A DNA stretch of 64,000 nt, taken from assembly GCF_002086115.1 (NCBI RefSeq), contig NZ_MVHJ01000001.1, forward strand, positions 62,001 to 126,000, read 5' to 3'. Position numbers and translations under genes: made by a program. Below, one piece after another: positions 1 to 8,671 of the stretch. The notes beneath the pieces are model-generated. The model had not been told where the DNA came from. It did no database searches and saw nothing but the letters and a program-made list of their open reading frames with translations. Every line of letters starts with the position of its first letter. The stretch's first letter is position 1. The stretch comes from Mycolicibacterium bacteremicum. GTDB lineage: Bacteria > Actinomycetota > Actinomycetes > Mycobacteriales > Mycobacteriaceae.

Positions 1-1199
1 GAGCCGTGCAGGATCGTGATACCGCCGGTCGGGTGGATCGGGTTGTTCATCGCCCGCAGCACCTTGCCGTCGGGATCGGGCGGCTCGATGTGGGCCAGGT
101 TCTCGGCCATCGTCGACCCCGTGACGGTCAGGCAATCCCCGTGTAGCAGGCCGGCATCCAGCAGCGCCTTCATCACCACCGGCACACCGCCGATCTCGTC
201 GACATGCTTCATCACGTGTCGGCCGAACGGCTTCACATCGGCCAGGTGCGGCACCTTGTTGCCGACCCGGGTGAAGTCGGCCAGCGTCAGCTCCACCTCG
301 GCCTCGCGGGCGATGGCCAGCAGATGCAGCACCGCATTGGTGGATCCGCCGAATGCCATCACCACGGCGATGGCATTCTCGAACGCCTCCTTGGTCAGGA
401 TGTCGCGGGCGGTGATCCCACGGCGCAACAACTCCACGACGGCCTCACCGGAGCGGGCCGCGTACTCGTCGCGGCGGGTGTCGATCGCGACCGGGGAAGC
501 GCTGCCGGGCAGCGACAGTCCCAGCGCCTCGGCGGCCGAAGCCATCGTGTTGGCGGTGTACATCCCGCCGCAGGCGCCCTCGCCGGGACAGATGGCGCGC
601 TCGATGATGTCGACGTCCTCACGCGACATCAGCCCGCGGGCGCACGCGCCGACCGCCTCGAAGGCGTCGATGATGGTGACTTCCTTCTCGGTGCCGTCGG
701 TGAGCCGGGCCGTGCCGGGCATGATCGACCCGTTGTAGAGGAAGACGCTGGCCAGATCGAGGCGGGCCGCCGCCATCAGCATGCCGGGGATCGACTTGTC
801 GCAGCCGGCCAGCAGAACCGAACCGTCCATGCGCTCGGCCTGCATGACGGTCTCGACGCTGTCGGCGATCACCTCGCGCGAGACCAGCGAGAAGTGCATT
901 CCCTCGTGGCCCATCGAGATGCCGTCGGAGACGGAGATGGTGCCGAATTCCAGCGGGTACCCGCCGCCGGCGTGCACCCCGCTCTTGACCGCCTGCGCCA
1001 GCCGCTGCAGCGACATGTTGCACGGGGTGATCTCGTTCCACGACGAGCCGACCCCGATCTGGGGCTTGGCCCAGTCGTCATCACCCATGCCGACCGCGCG
1101 CAGCATGCCGCGCGCCGCGGTCTTCTCCAGTCCGTCGGTGACGTCGCGGCTACGGGGCTTGATATCGACCCCGGGATGAGAATCAGAGGCTGAGGGCAT
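1..1199 (-). CDS. ilvD: Dihydroxy-acid dehydratase IlvD (3' end cut by window edge)
   Basis: IlvD dehydrates 2,3-dihydroxy-acids to 2-keto acids in cytoplasmic branched-chain amino acid synthesis, using an Fe-S cluster. About 399 N-terminal codons are visible; the frame runs off position 1. Family motifs are present in order: the [13 protein letters not shown] stretch near the N-terminus, [10 protein letters not shown], then [12 protein letters not shown] with the cluster cysteines. The ATG at 1199 gives [20 protein letters not shown], the usual mycobacterial beginning. The gene is divergent from the DUF305/ricR operon, as Rv0189c is from Rv0190 in M. tuberculosis. It depends on Fe-S assembly, whose suf operon lies further along this window. 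The identity is secure. Confidence 0.96.
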   Translation of the reverse strand, partial: MPSASDSHPGVDIKPRSRDVTDGLEKTAARGMLRAVGMGDDDWAKPQIGVGSSWNEITPCNMSLQRLAQAVKSGVHAGGGYPLEFGTISVSDGISMGHEGMHFSLVSREVIADSVETVMQAERMDGSVLLAGCDKSIPGMLMAAARLDLASVFLYNGSIMPGTARLTDGTEKEVTIIDAFEAVGACARGLMSREDVDIIERAICPGEGACGGMYTANTMASAAEALGLSLPGSASPVAIDTRRDEYAARSGEAVVELLRRGITARDILTKEAFENAIAVVMAFGGSTNAVLHLLAIAREAEVELTLADFTRVGNKVPHLADVKPFGRHVMKHVDEIGGVPVVMKALLDAGLLHGDCLTVTGSTMAENLAHIEPPDPDGKVLRAMNNPIHPTGGITILHG

Positions 1200-1246
1200 G
1201 AACGTAAGTATGCATTCGGGTCACGGCCATCCCAAACAGGCGTCAA

Positions 1247-1261
1247 TACCCCTGTGGGGTA
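1247..1261 (+). promoter_or_regulatory. RicR-type copper operator
   Basis: The sequence TACCC-CTGTG-GGGTA is a perfect inverted repeat with 5-bp arms. It matches the TACCC-N5-GGGTA box that I know for the mycobacterial copper repressor RicR. It lies just upstream of a -10-like TAGCCT (1266-1271), which is six bases before the ATG at 1278, so a bound repressor would cover the promoter. The second gene of the operon encodes a RicR-like protein, which implies autoregulation. Confidence 0.82.
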
Positions 1262-1277
1262 CCGGTAGCCTGGCTGC

Positions 1278-1856
1278 ATGAGACGGGTGCTGGTGCTGGT
1301 GGCGGCGATGCTGGCCGTGCTGCTGCCGGCCTGCAGCAGATCGCCCTCCCCACCGGAGTCGACGGCGACGTCCAGCACGCCGGCCGCGCCGGTCACGCCC
1401 GGGGTGAACGCCACCGATCGCGCCTTCGCCTCCGCCCTGCTGGCCCAGCGCCCGAGCGTCGAGCAGATGATCGCGCTGGCCCGCGGCAACTCCGGCAATC
1501 CGCGGCTCATCGCGCTGGCCGATGCGCTCGAGCGCAGCGAGCAACAGCAGAGTGACACCGTGAACGCGCTGCTGGTGCAGTGGACCGACGGCCAGGAGGG
1601 TGGGCAGGGCCCACCGCCGCCCGGGCCCACCCTGTTCGACAAGGGCGCCGTGGAACGGCTCGGGTCGCTGTCCGGCCCGGAGTTCGACACACTGTGGCTC
1701 CAAGCCATGCTCAATCACCACCAAGCCGTCATGATCATGGCCTCCTCCGAGATCAGGGAGGGCGAGGACGTCAACGCCAAGACGCTGGCGCAGGCGATCA
1801 TCAGTACCCGCCAGGAGGAAACCGGGCACATGCAGCAACTGTTGGGAGGCGGATAG
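1278..1856 (+). CDS. DUF305 lipoprotein, probable copper-binding protein
   Basis: This 192-residue exported protein begins with a lipoprotein signal peptide (LLPAC, lipidated Cys19) and a short Ser/Pro/Thr-rich linker. The rest is the helical ferritin-like DUF305 fold. The family's hallmark NHHQAVMIM motif is at about residues 146-154, and a QEETGHMQQ stretch near the C-terminus repeats the His/Met theme. DUF305 proteins such as cyanobacterial CopM bind copper outside the cytoplasm; that role here is inferred. Its stop is three bases before ricR, and a RicR-type box lies upstream, so copper induction is expected. TAGCCT six bases before the ATG suggests a leaderless message. I recall no such gene beside Rv0190. 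Confidence 0.88.
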   Translation: MRRVLVLVAAMLAVLLPACSRSPSPPESTATSSTPAAPVTPGVNATDRAFASALLAQRPSVEQMIALARGNSGNPRLIALADALERSEQQQSDTVNALLVQWTDGQEGGQGPPPPGPTLFDKGAVERLGSLSGPEFDTLWLQAMLNHHQAVMIMASSEIREGEDVNAKTLAQAIISTRQEETGHMQQLLGGG

Positions 1857-1859
1857 CGG

Positions 1860-2153
1860 ATGACCGAGGCAGAACACGGCTATTCGCCGCAGAAGGAGAA
1901 CTACGCCAAGCGGTTACGGCGCATCGAGGGACAGGTGCGCGGCATCGCCAAGATGATCGATGACGACAAGTACTGCATCGACATCCTCACCCAGATCAGC
2001 GCCGTGAACAGCGCCCTGCAGTCGGTGGCGCTCGGACTGCTCGACGAGCACCTGGGACACTGCGTCACCCAGGCGGTCGCCGAGGGCGGTGAGCAGGCCG
2101 ACGCCAAGCTGGCCGAGGCGTCGGCGGCCATCGCCCGGCTGGTGCGGTCCTAA
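1860..2153 (+). CDS. ricR: CsoR/RicR-family copper-sensing repressor
   Basis: This 97-residue all-helical repressor has the Cys39-His64-Cys68 triad. Its spacing (25 and 4) equals that of the Cu(I) ligands of M. tuberculosis CsoR. The N-terminal KRLRRIEGQVRGIAKMIDD block is typical of the family (DUF156). Copper binding releases the protein from GC-rich palindromic operators. The position beside ilvD and an MFS gene matches Rv0190 (RicR), so I prefer RicR to CsoR proper; the two are hard to separate by sequence alone. It is co-transcribed with the DUF305 gene, three bases apart. Its last four bases overlap the convergent thiamine-binding gene. Confidence 0.9.
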   Translation: MTEAEHGYSPQKENYAKRLRRIEGQVRGIAKMIDDDKYCIDILTQISAVNSALQSVALGLLDEHLGHCVTQAVAEGGEQADAKLAEASAAIARLVRS

Positions 2154-2473
2154 CCGTCGGCGTCCCGATCGGCCCGGCCGAGCGCGGACTCCAGGCGGGC
2201 GATCTTGCCGTCGAGTTCGCCCTCGTGCCCGGGCCGGATATCGGCCTTGAGCACCAGCGAGATCCGGGATCCGAACGGCTCCACCGCCGCGGTGGCGCGC
2301 TTGACCACGTCGAAGACCTCGTCCCAGTCGCCCTCGATCTCGGTGAACATGCTGGAGGTCCGGTTGGGCAGCCCGGAGGCCCGCACCACCGCGACCGCGG
2401 CCGCGACGGCCTCGCTGACCGAGCCGTCGGCGCGGCCGGTACCTGACGGGCTGATGCTGAAGGCGACGATCAT
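2150..2473 (-). CDS. MTH1187/YkoF-type thiamine-binding protein
   Basis: This 107-residue cytoplasmic protein belongs to the MTH1187 (DUF77) family, small ferredoxin-like proteins some of which bind thiamine. It opens with MIVAFSISPSGTG. The central stretch NRTSSMFTEIEGDWDEVFDV is the family signature, followed by a conserved SRISLVLKADIRPG strand. The length is normal for the family. It is convergent with ricR, with a 4-bp overlap, and divergent from the MFS gene 51 bp away. The family assignment is firm; the ligand and physiological role are not shown by the sequence. Confidence 0.85.
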   Translation of the reverse strand: MIVAFSISPSGTGRADGSVSEAVAAAVAVVRASGLPNRTSSMFTEIEGDWDEVFDVVKRATAAVEPFGSRISLVLKADIRPGHEGELDGKIARLESALGRADRDADG

Positions 2474-2524
2474 CGCGCGTCCTCTCGGTTCGGGGCGGCC
2501 ACGGCATTACCGTGGTTTTCCAGC

Positions 2525-3766
2525 ATGACCGTGAAACCGTACGCGCAACTGACGGTCCTCGCGGCCGCCGCGTTCGTCTACGTCACCGCGGAGATCCTGC
2601 CCGTCGGGGCGCTGCCGGCCATCGCGGCCGATCTCGACGTCGCACCGGCGACGGTGGGCACCCTGCTGGCCGGGTATGCGCTGATCGCCGCGCTGGCCAC
2701 GGTGCCCCTGGTGCGCTGGACGGCGCACTGGTCACGACGCCGGACCCTGCTGCTGACGCTGGTGTGTCTGACTGTGTCGCAGGCGCTTTCGGTGCTGGCG
2801 CCGAACTTCGCGACGCTCTCGCTGGCCCGTGTGCTGTGCGCGCTGACCCACGGTCTGATGTGGTCGGTGCTGGCGCCGATCGCGGTGCGGCTGGTACCGG
2901 CCAGGCACGGTGGGCGGGCCACCACCGCCGTCTACGTGGGTACCGCGCTGGCCTTGGTGGCCGGCAATCCCTTGATGGCGCTGCTGTCGGCGCACTGCGG
3001 CTGGCGCACCGCGGCCCTGGCGGTGACGATTGCCGCCGCAGTGGTGACCCTCGCGGCGCGGCTGCTGTTGCCCGCGCTGCCGGCCACCGCGGGCGCGGCC
3101 GGCGGACCTCGCGGCGGGCGGCGGAGCAACCGCACGCTGCTGCTGTTGTGCGCGCTGACCCTCGTCGGCGTCACCGCACACTTCGCGTCCTACACGTTCA
3201 TCGCGGTCCTCATCGCCGAGCTTGCCGGGTCCGCGGCGGCACCGGTGCTGGCCGCGTTCGGGATGGCCGGACTGCTGGCGATGGCGGCGTTGGCCGGTCC
3301 GCTGGACCGGCGGCCGCGGCCGGTGCTGATGGGCACACTGGCCGGATTGGCCCTCGCGTTCGCGGCGCTCGCCGTCCTGGCCGGTGCCGGCCCGCACCCG
3401 GTGCTCGGCATCCTGGCGATCGTGCTGTGGGGCGCCACCTCGACCGCGCTACCGCCGATGTTGCAGTCCGCGGTGCTGCGCAGCGCCCCGGACCACCCCG
3501 ATGCCGCCTCCGGCCGCTACGTGGCGACCTTCCAGGTCGGCATCGTGGCCGGCGCGCTGACCGGCGGCGCGCTCTTCGATGCCGGCGGTGCGGCGGCGGT
3601 GCTGGCGGCGTCGGCGACCTTGACGGTGCTGGTATTGACGGCGGTCGCAGCACTGCCGGGGTTGCTCACCGGTGTAACGGACGGGCTCACACCTCCGATG
3701 AACACCCCAGGTCAGTGGTGCAGGTCGGGCGGCGATGAGGGGTCCGCCCGGCCTCGCCAGGGTTAG
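2525..3766 (+). CDS. MFS drug/metabolite exporter (DHA1 type)
   Basis: The 413-residue protein has about twelve hydrophobic segments and resembles the AraJ/Cmx branch of proton-driven major facilitator exporters. The signature YVTAEILPVGALPAIAADL in TM1 and the basic loop RWTAHWSRRRTLL between TM2 and TM3 are clear. Its position between ricR and an L,D-transpeptidase gene is that of Rv0191 in M. tuberculosis, which has been linked to drug efflux. The substrate cannot be read from the sequence. The ATG at 2525 is used because MTVKPYAQLTVLAAAAF begins directly at TM1. The last roughly 25 residues are hydrophilic and probably cytoplasmic. Confidence 0.88.
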   Translation: MTVKPYAQLTVLAAAAFVYVTAEILPVGALPAIAADLDVAPATVGTLLAGYALIAALATVPLVRWTAHWSRRRTLLLTLVCLTVSQALSVLAPNFATLSLARVLCALTHGLMWSVLAPIAVRLVPARHGGRATTAVYVGTALALVAGNPLMALLSAHCGWRTAALAVTIAAAVVTLAARLLLPALPATAGAAGGPRGGRRSNRTLLLLCALTLVGVTAHFASYTFIAVLIAELAGSAAAPVLAAFGMAGLLAMAALAGPLDRRPRPVLMGTLAGLALAFAALAVLAGAGPHPVLGILAIVLWGATSTALPPMLQSAVLRSAPDHPDAASGRYVATFQVGIVAGALTGGALFDAGGAAAVLAASATLTVLVLTAVAALPGLLTGVTDGLTPPMNTPGQWCRSGGDEGSARPRQG

Positions 3767-3820
3767 CCGGTCCACGCGCTGTGCCACACTGGTCTGCAGA
3801 TATGCCAGTGGAGGTGACAT

Positions 3821-4813
3821 ATGTCGCAGCGGACGAGACGGAAACTCGCCAGCGCGATCTTGGCGGCCGCAACGGTCGTCGCAGCAGGAATCGGTAGTCC
3901 GTCGGCGCTGGCGGAGCCCGTTCCGCCCCCGCCGGCACCCGCGCCGGCCCCGCCGGCATTCCCCAACCCGTTCGCGCCACCGGCACCGCCCGCGGCGCCC
4001 ACCGCGGCCGATCCGTTCGCCCCGGTCGGTGGCCCCGGCGCGCAGCCGTTGCCCATCCCCGAGGGCACCCCGGCCGGGCAGAACCCCAATCCGTTCCGCG
4101 GTCTGCCGCCGTTCGTGCCGCCGTCGTTCAACCCGGTCAACGGGTCGATCGCGGGCGCGGCCAAGCCGATCTACATCAACTTCCAGCGGCCCATCGCCAA
4201 CCGGCAGATGGCCCAGGACGCGGTGCACATCACCTCGAACCCGCCGGTGCCCGGCCGGTTCTACTGGGTCACCGACACCCAGTTGCGGTGGCGCCCGCAG
4301 GACTTCTGGCCCGCCGGGGCCGTGGTCAACATCGACGCGGCCGGCACCAAGTCCAGCTTCACCGTTCCCGAGCAGCTGGTCGCCACCGTCGACGATGCCA
4401 CCAAGACGATGACCGTGGTGCGCAACGGCGAGGTCGAGAAGGAGTTCCCGGTCTCGATGGGCAAGGCCGGCAACGACACCAAGAACGGCACGTACTACGT
4501 GCTGGAGAAGTTCGCCGACATGGTGATGGACTCCTCGACCTACGGCGTCCCGGTGGACTCGGCCGACGGGTACCGCACCCCGGTGAAGAACGCGGTGCGC
4601 ATCGACAACAGCGGCATCTTCGTGCACGGTGCGCCGTGGTCGGAGGGTGCGCAGGGCAACACCAATGTGTCGCACGGCTGCATCAACCTCAGTGCCGAGG
4701 ACGCCAAGTGGTTCTACGACAACTTCGGATCCGGTGACGCGGTGGTCATCAAGAACACCGACGGCGGGCTCTACGACCAGCCCGACGGTGCGTCGGACTG
4801 GCAGATGTTCTAG
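3821..4813 (+). CDS. L,D-transpeptidase (YkuD domain), Rv0192-like
   Basis: This 330-residue exported enzyme forms 3-3 peptidoglycan cross-links, the target of carbapenems in mycobacteria. A Sec signal peptide ends near residue 30 (SPSALAEP). A Pro/Ala-rich wall-spanning linker follows to about residue 100, then an Ig-like domain, then the YkuD catalytic domain. The motif VHGAP and the catalytic SHGCINLS with Cys287 are intact. GGAGG about 5 bases before the ATG at 3821 is a good ribosome site. The neighbourhood corresponds to Rv0192 (LdtMt4). A perfect hairpin follows the stop codon. Confidence 0.93.
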   Translation: MSQRTRRKLASAILAAATVVAAGIGSPSALAEPVPPPPAPAPAPPAFPNPFAPPAPPAAPTAADPFAPVGGPGAQPLPIPEGTPAGQNPNPFRGLPPFVPPSFNPVNGSIAGAAKPIYINFQRPIANRQMAQDAVHITSNPPVPGRFYWVTDTQLRWRPQDFWPAGAVVNIDAAGTKSSFTVPEQLVATVDDATKTMTVVRNGEVEKEFPVSMGKAGNDTKNGTYYVLEKFADMVMDSSTYGVPVDSADGYRTPVKNAVRIDNSGIFVHGAPWSEGAQGNTNVSHGCINLSAEDAKWFYDNFGSGDAVVIKNTDGGLYDQPDGASDWQMF

Positions 4814-4826
4814 ACCTTCAGCGCTT

Positions 4827-4868
4827 ACCGAACTGCCCACTTTCCTCGATGAAAGTGGGCAGTTCGGT
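4827..4868. terminator. Perfect 18-bp hairpin between convergent genes
   Basis: ACCGAACTGCCCACTTTC is followed by a 6-base loop and its exact reverse complement. It lies 13 bases after the L,D-transpeptidase stop and about 70 bases before the 3' end of zmp1 on the other strand, so it can serve both genes. There is no U-tract, as is common for mycobacterial terminators. Confidence 0.82.
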
Positions 4869-4938
4869 GTCTCAGCTCAGGCGACGGCGTGCGGTCTTCC
4901 TGATTCAAGCCTCGCGGAATCCGGTGCGGCGATCCGGG

Positions 4939-6900
4939 TCAGTTCCAGATGCGCACGCGCCGTTCGGGTTCCAGGTACAGCTCGTCATCGGGGGTCACCG
5001 CGAAAGCCTCGTGGAAACTGTCGAGGTTGCGGATGACGCCGTTGCACCGGAACTCCGGCGGGGAGTGCGGATCGGTCGCCAGCCGCCGGATGGCCTCGGC
5101 ATCACGGGATTTGGTCCGCCAGACCTGGGCCCAGCCGAACAGCACCCGCTGCACCCCGGTCAGCCCGTCGATCACCGGCGCCTCCTTGCCGTCGAGGGAC
5201 AGCTCGTAGGCCAGCAGGGCGATGGACAACCCGCCCAGGTCGCCGATGTTCTCACCGACCGTGAACGCGCCGTTGACGTGGTGTGACGGGCCCAGCGCGC
5301 GCGGGCTGAACTGCTCGTACTGGTCGATCAATGCAGTTGTGCGATGCCCGAATTCGGTACGGTCGGCGTCGGTCCACCAGTCGACCAGATTGCCGTCGCC
5401 GTCGTACTTGGCGCCCTGATCGTCGAAGCCGTGCCCGATCTCGTGCCCGATGACCGCGCCGATACCGCCGTAGTTGGCCGCATCGTCGGCCTCGGCGTCG
5501 AAGAAGGGCGGCTGCAGGATGGCGGCCGGGAACACGATCTCGTTCATCCCCGGGTTGTAGTAGGCGTTGACGGTCTGCGGGGTCATGAACCACTCGTCGC
5601 GGTCCACCGGCCCGCCCAGCTTGGCCAGGTCGCGGTCGTACTCCAGCGCGTACCCGCGCCGGTAGTTGCCGTACAGGTCGCCGGCGTCGATCTGCAGTGC
5701 CGAGTAGTCCCGCCACCTGGCCGGATACCCGATCTTCGGGGTGAACTTGTCGAGCTTCTCCAACGCCCGGGCGCGCGTCTCCGGTGTCATCCAGGGCAGG
5801 CTGGTGATGCTGACCCGGTAGGCCTCGCGCAGGTTGGCCACCAACTCGTCCATCCTGGACTTGGCCTCCGGCGGGAAGTGCCGGGCCACGTAGAGCTTGC
5901 CCACCGCGTCGCCCATCAGGCTCTCGACCAGGCCGACGCCACGCTTCCAGCGGTCCCGGATGGCCTCGGTACCCGACAGCGTGCGCCCGTAGAACGCGAA
6001 GTTCTCGGCCACCAGTTCGTCGGTCAGCAGCGAGGCGCGGGAGCTGATCAACCGCCAGCTCAGCCACTGCTTCCACAGCTCGAGGTCCTCGCCGGCCCAC
6101 AGCGCGGCGAATGCGGTCAGGTAATCGGGCTGGCGGACCACCACCTCCTCAGGGGCGGCACCGAGTGCTCGCACCCAGCCCGACCAGTCGAATCCCGGTG
6201 CCTCGCCGGGCAATTCAGCGAAGGTGCGCAGGTTGTAGGTCAGGTCGGCGTCGCGGCGTTTGACGACGTCCCAGTGCGCGGCGGCCAGCTTGGTCTCCAG
6301 CCCGACGATGCGCTGCGCGGTGGCGGCATGGTCGCCGTCGCCGTAGACCAGGGTGAGCATGCGGGTGATGTGCTCGGGGTAGGCGGCCAGGATCTCGGCG
6401 TGCGACGGTTCGCGGTAGTAGGACTCGTCGGGCAGGCCGAGGCCGGACTGTGAGATGTGCAGCAGGTAGCGGGTGGAGTCCTTGGAGTCGGTGTCGACGT
6501 AGACCCCGGCGCCACCACCGACGCCGGTGCGCTGCAGGGCACCGACGACGGCGGCCAGCGCGGCCCGGTCGGCTGCGGCGGCGACGGTGTCGAGTTCGGC
6601 CAGCAGCGGGGCCACGCCGACCCGGGCGACGGTGGCCTCGTCCATGAAGCTCGCATACAGGTCGCCGATGCGCTGGGCATCCGGTCCGTCGGCCGCCGAG
6701 GCGGAGGTGATGATGTCGCGGACCTGCTCCTCGGCCCGGTCGGCCAGGGTGCGGAAGGCGCCGTCGGTGGCCCGGTCGGCGGGAATGTCGTAGTCGGTCA
6801 GCCAGCGTCCGTTGACGTGGCCGAACAGGTCGTCCTGGGGGCGCACATCGGCATCGACGTATCGCAGATCGATGCCGGAGCGGAGTTCTGTAGACGTCAC
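4939..6900 (-). CDS. zmp1: Zinc metalloprotease Zmp1 (M13 neprilysin family)
   Basis: This is a 653-residue M13 peptidase without a signal peptide. The zinc motif HEIGH spans residues 486-490, preceded by MNEIVFPAAILQPPFF. The downstream GENIGDLGG block supplies the third zinc ligand, and the protein ends CNGVIRNLDSFHEAF...RVRIWN like its M. tuberculosis counterpart (663 residues). Zmp1 of M. tuberculosis has been linked to suppressing inflammasome activation and phagosome maturation; in an environmental species a housekeeping role is likelier. The GTG at 6900 was chosen because GIDLRYVDADVRPQDDLFGHV aligns with the known N-terminus. The open frame extends upstream to 7296 but runs over the divergent Rv0199-like gene. 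Confidence 0.93.
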   Translation of the reverse strand: MTSTELRSGIDLRYVDADVRPQDDLFGHVNGRWLTDYDIPADRATDGAFRTLADRAEEQVRDIITSASAADGPDAQRIGDLYASFMDEATVARVGVAPLLAELDTVAAAADRAALAAVVGALQRTGVGGGAGVYVDTDSKDSTRYLLHISQSGLGLPDESYYREPSHAEILAAYPEHITRMLTLVYGDGDHAATAQRIVGLETKLAAAHWDVVKRRDADLTYNLRTFAELPGEAPGFDWSGWVRALGAAPEEVVVRQPDYLTAFAALWAGEDLELWKQWLSWRLISSRASLLTDELVAENFAFYGRTLSGTEAIRDRWKRGVGLVESLMGDAVGKLYVARHFPPEAKSRMDELVANLREAYRVSITSLPWMTPETRARALEKLDKFTPKIGYPARWRDYSALQIDAGDLYGNYRRGYALEYDRDLAKLGGPVDRDEWFMTPQTVNAYYNPGMNEIVFPAAILQPPFFDAEADDAANYGGIGAVIGHEIGHGFDDQGAKYDGDGNLVDWWTDADRTEFGHRTTALIDQYEQFSPRALGPSHHVNGAFTVGENIGDLGGLSIALLAYELSLDGKEAPVIDGLTGVQRVLFGWAQVWRTKSRDAEAIRRLATDPHSPPEFRCNGVIRNLDSFHEAFAVTPDDELYLEPERRVRIWN

Positions 6901-6939
6901 ACTCTCATGGTGCCAGAGCTCACCGGTAGCCTCACGGCC

Positions 6940-7503
6940 ATGCCCGATGAGCAAACCAGGGTGCTGTCCCGCTACGGCGTCGCCGGGATCGTGTTCGGCG
7001 TGATCGCACTGGCCGCGACGGTGCTGGGTGCGATGGTGTGGACCGCGCACCGCGGCGAGGTGGCCGAGCGCACCCATCAGACCGCGGTGCTGCAGACCGC
7101 GGCGGACTGGACCGGCCTGCTGATCAACATGAACAAAGACACCGCCGCACAGAACCTGCAGCAACTGCGCGACGGCACGGTCGGGCAGCTCAACGTCGAG
7201 TTCGACAACACCATGGCACCGTTCACCGACCTGGTCGGCAAGTTGCGATCCCAGACCGTCGGTCAGGTGGAGTCGGTGTCGATCGAGCGGATGCACCGCG
7301 CACCGGAGAGCTCCGAGAACTCCGATCAGCCCCCGGCCGAACTCGCCACCGTGGCCGCCCGGACCGACACCGTCCTGGTGGTGGCCACCTCGATCAGCCA
7401 GAACGCCGGTGCCGAACCGACCACGGTGCGCTGGAACCTGCGCCTCGGCGTCTCGGAAGTGGACGGCTCGCTGTTGATCTCGCGACTGGAGACGATCCGA
7501 TGA
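6940..7503 (+). CDS. Rv0199-like membrane-anchored protein
   Basis: This 187-residue protein has a short cytoplasmic N-terminus, one membrane segment (about residues 14-36) and an exported domain. It resembles the Mce-associated/VirB8-like proteins that mycobacteria keep beside mmpL11. Its WTGLLINMN and HDGTVGQLN-like blocks match my memory of Rv0199. The function is unknown. The ATG at 6940 is preferred over an in-frame ATG at 6907, because TAGCCT lies seven bases before it and the residues MPD match the homologue. The stop overlaps the start of the next gene in an ATGA-type junction, so the two are probably translationally coupled. Confidence 0.8.
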   Translation: MPDEQTRVLSRYGVAGIVFGVIALAATVLGAMVWTAHRGEVAERTHQTAVLQTAADWTGLLINMNKDTAAQNLQQLRDGTVGQLNVEFDNTMAPFTDLVGKLRSQTVGQVESVSIERMHRAPESSENSDQPPAELATVAARTDTVLVVATSISQNAGAEPTTVRWNLRLGVSEVDGSLLISRLETIR

Positions 7504-8189
7504 TCAACCGGTTACGGGTGCTGGGTGTCGACGTGCTCGCCCCCGCGCTGGCGATCCTGGCGCTGCTGTTCATCGGCAGCGCACTGGACTGGCCGCGCTG
7601 GTGGGTGGCGGTGTGCACGGCGCTGTGCCTGCTGATCGTGCAGGGTGTCGTCATCAACGCCGTGTTGTTCCGGCGCGACGGGGTGACCGTCGGCACCGAC
7701 GACGACGGGCCCGTGCTGCGGTTCGGCGTGGTCGTGACGGCCGCGGTGCTCGCGGCCGCCGCGGTGTTCGTCGGCTATACCCGGTGGACGGAACCCGACC
7801 GCACGCTGAACGCCGATGCCGCCGAGGTGGTCGGTATCGCCAGCAGCGTGTCCGAGGCGTCGGCGACGTTCAGCCCGAGCAGTCCCAATGCCGCGATCGA
7901 CCGGGCCACCGGGCTGATGTCACCGCAGCGGGCCGAGTCCTACCGCGCCGAATTCCAGGCCGTCGCAAAGGATTTGACCAGCCGCAACATCTCCGGTCAG
8001 GCCCAGACGGTGTCGGCCGGGGTGGAGGCGATCGGTCCGGCGGCGGCCAGCGTCGCCGTCGTCATGCGCGGCACCCAGCATGCCCCCGGCAAACCGGCCG
8101 ATGTCGCGATCCTGGCGCTGCGGGTCACGCTGGCCAAGGAGAGCGGCACCTGGTTGGTGACCGACGTGACGCCGATCAACGCCCGTTAA
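7500..8189 (+). CDS. Rv0200-like two-TM conserved membrane protein
   Basis: The 229-residue product equals the length I recall for Rv0200. Two membrane segments lie at about residues 13-58 and one more at about 75-95. An exported C-terminal domain of NTF2/VirB8-like appearance follows, ending GTWLVTDVTPINAR. The ATG overlaps the stop of the preceding gene by three bases. The pair probably acts together at the envelope near the MmpL11 transporter, but no biochemical role is known to me. Its 3' end overlaps the convergent gene by four bases. Confidence 0.8.
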   Translation: MINRLRVLGVDVLAPALAILALLFIGSALDWPRWWVAVCTALCLLIVQGVVINAVLFRRDGVTVGTDDDGPVLRFGVVVTAAVLAAAAVFVGYTRWTEPDRTLNADAAEVVGIASSVSEASATFSPSSPNAAIDRATGLMSPQRAESYRAEFQAVAKDLTSRNISGQAQTVSAGVEAIGPAAASVAVVMRGTQHAPGKPADVAILALRVTLAKESGTWLVTDVTPINAR

Positions 8190-8671
8190 CGCTCGGCGGA
8201 CGCCTGGGCCCGCTGGGCGCGGATGCGGGCGAACCGGTCCGACAGCCTGCGCATCCGGATCATCAGTGTTGCCGGCGGTGCGCCGGTGGCCTCCAGCCAG
8301 CCGGTGAACTCCTCGCCGGGCACCCCGATGCGGGACGCGAATTCCGGCACCCCCAGCCCGGAGCGTTCCAGCAGCTCGCGGATGTGCCGGGAAACCTCGG
8401 AGCGCTCGTTGGCCTCCAGATGCTCGCGGGCCTTGTCCAACACCTCGGCCAGCGCCTTGGACACCCCGTAGGGCTGGGCGGTGTCGAGCACCTCTTCGAC
8501 CTGACGGGCGGTGCGACCGAACGGATCCCGCTTGATGGCCGCGGCGATGCGCTGCCAGACCGCCAGATCGTCGTTGTCGAGCGCGGCGCGGATCGCCGAG
8601 GTCGGCCAGAACTCGACCGGCCGGTCGTCGGCAGGAGGGGACACGTCCGCCGGCTGCGCTGCCACCGTCAC
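8186..8671 (-). CDS. Rv0201c-like conserved hypothetical protein
   Basis: This 161-residue soluble protein has an N-terminal region rich in Pro/Ala, then helices. A middle region (about residues 85-135) contains a lambda-repressor-like helix-turn-helix pattern: SRHIRELLERSGLGVPEFASRIGV. It resembles Rv0201c, for which I know no function. The GTG at 8671 overlaps the mmpL11 stop as GTGA, so it is very probably co-transcribed and coupled with mmpL11. A DNA-binding role is possible from the helix pattern but unproven. The longer open frame up to 8941 lies inside mmpL11 and is discarded. Confidence 0.75.
   Translation of the reverse strand: MTVAAQPADVSPPADDRPVEFWPTSAIRAALDNDDLAVWQRIAAAIKRDPFGRTARQVEEVLDTAQPYGVSKALAEVLDKAREHLEANERSEVSRHIRELLERSGLGVPEFASRIGVPGEEFTGWLEATGAPPATLMIRMRRLSDRFARIRAQRAQASAER

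Noticed and set aside
869..1714. 281-residue minus-strand frame across the ilvD start and the DUF305 gene
   Set aside because: It overlaps two recognised genes in another frame, is low in complexity and has no family motif.
6901..7296. Upstream extension of zmp1
   Set aside because: It covers the Rv0199-like gene on the other strand; GTG 6900 matches the known zmp1 N-terminus.
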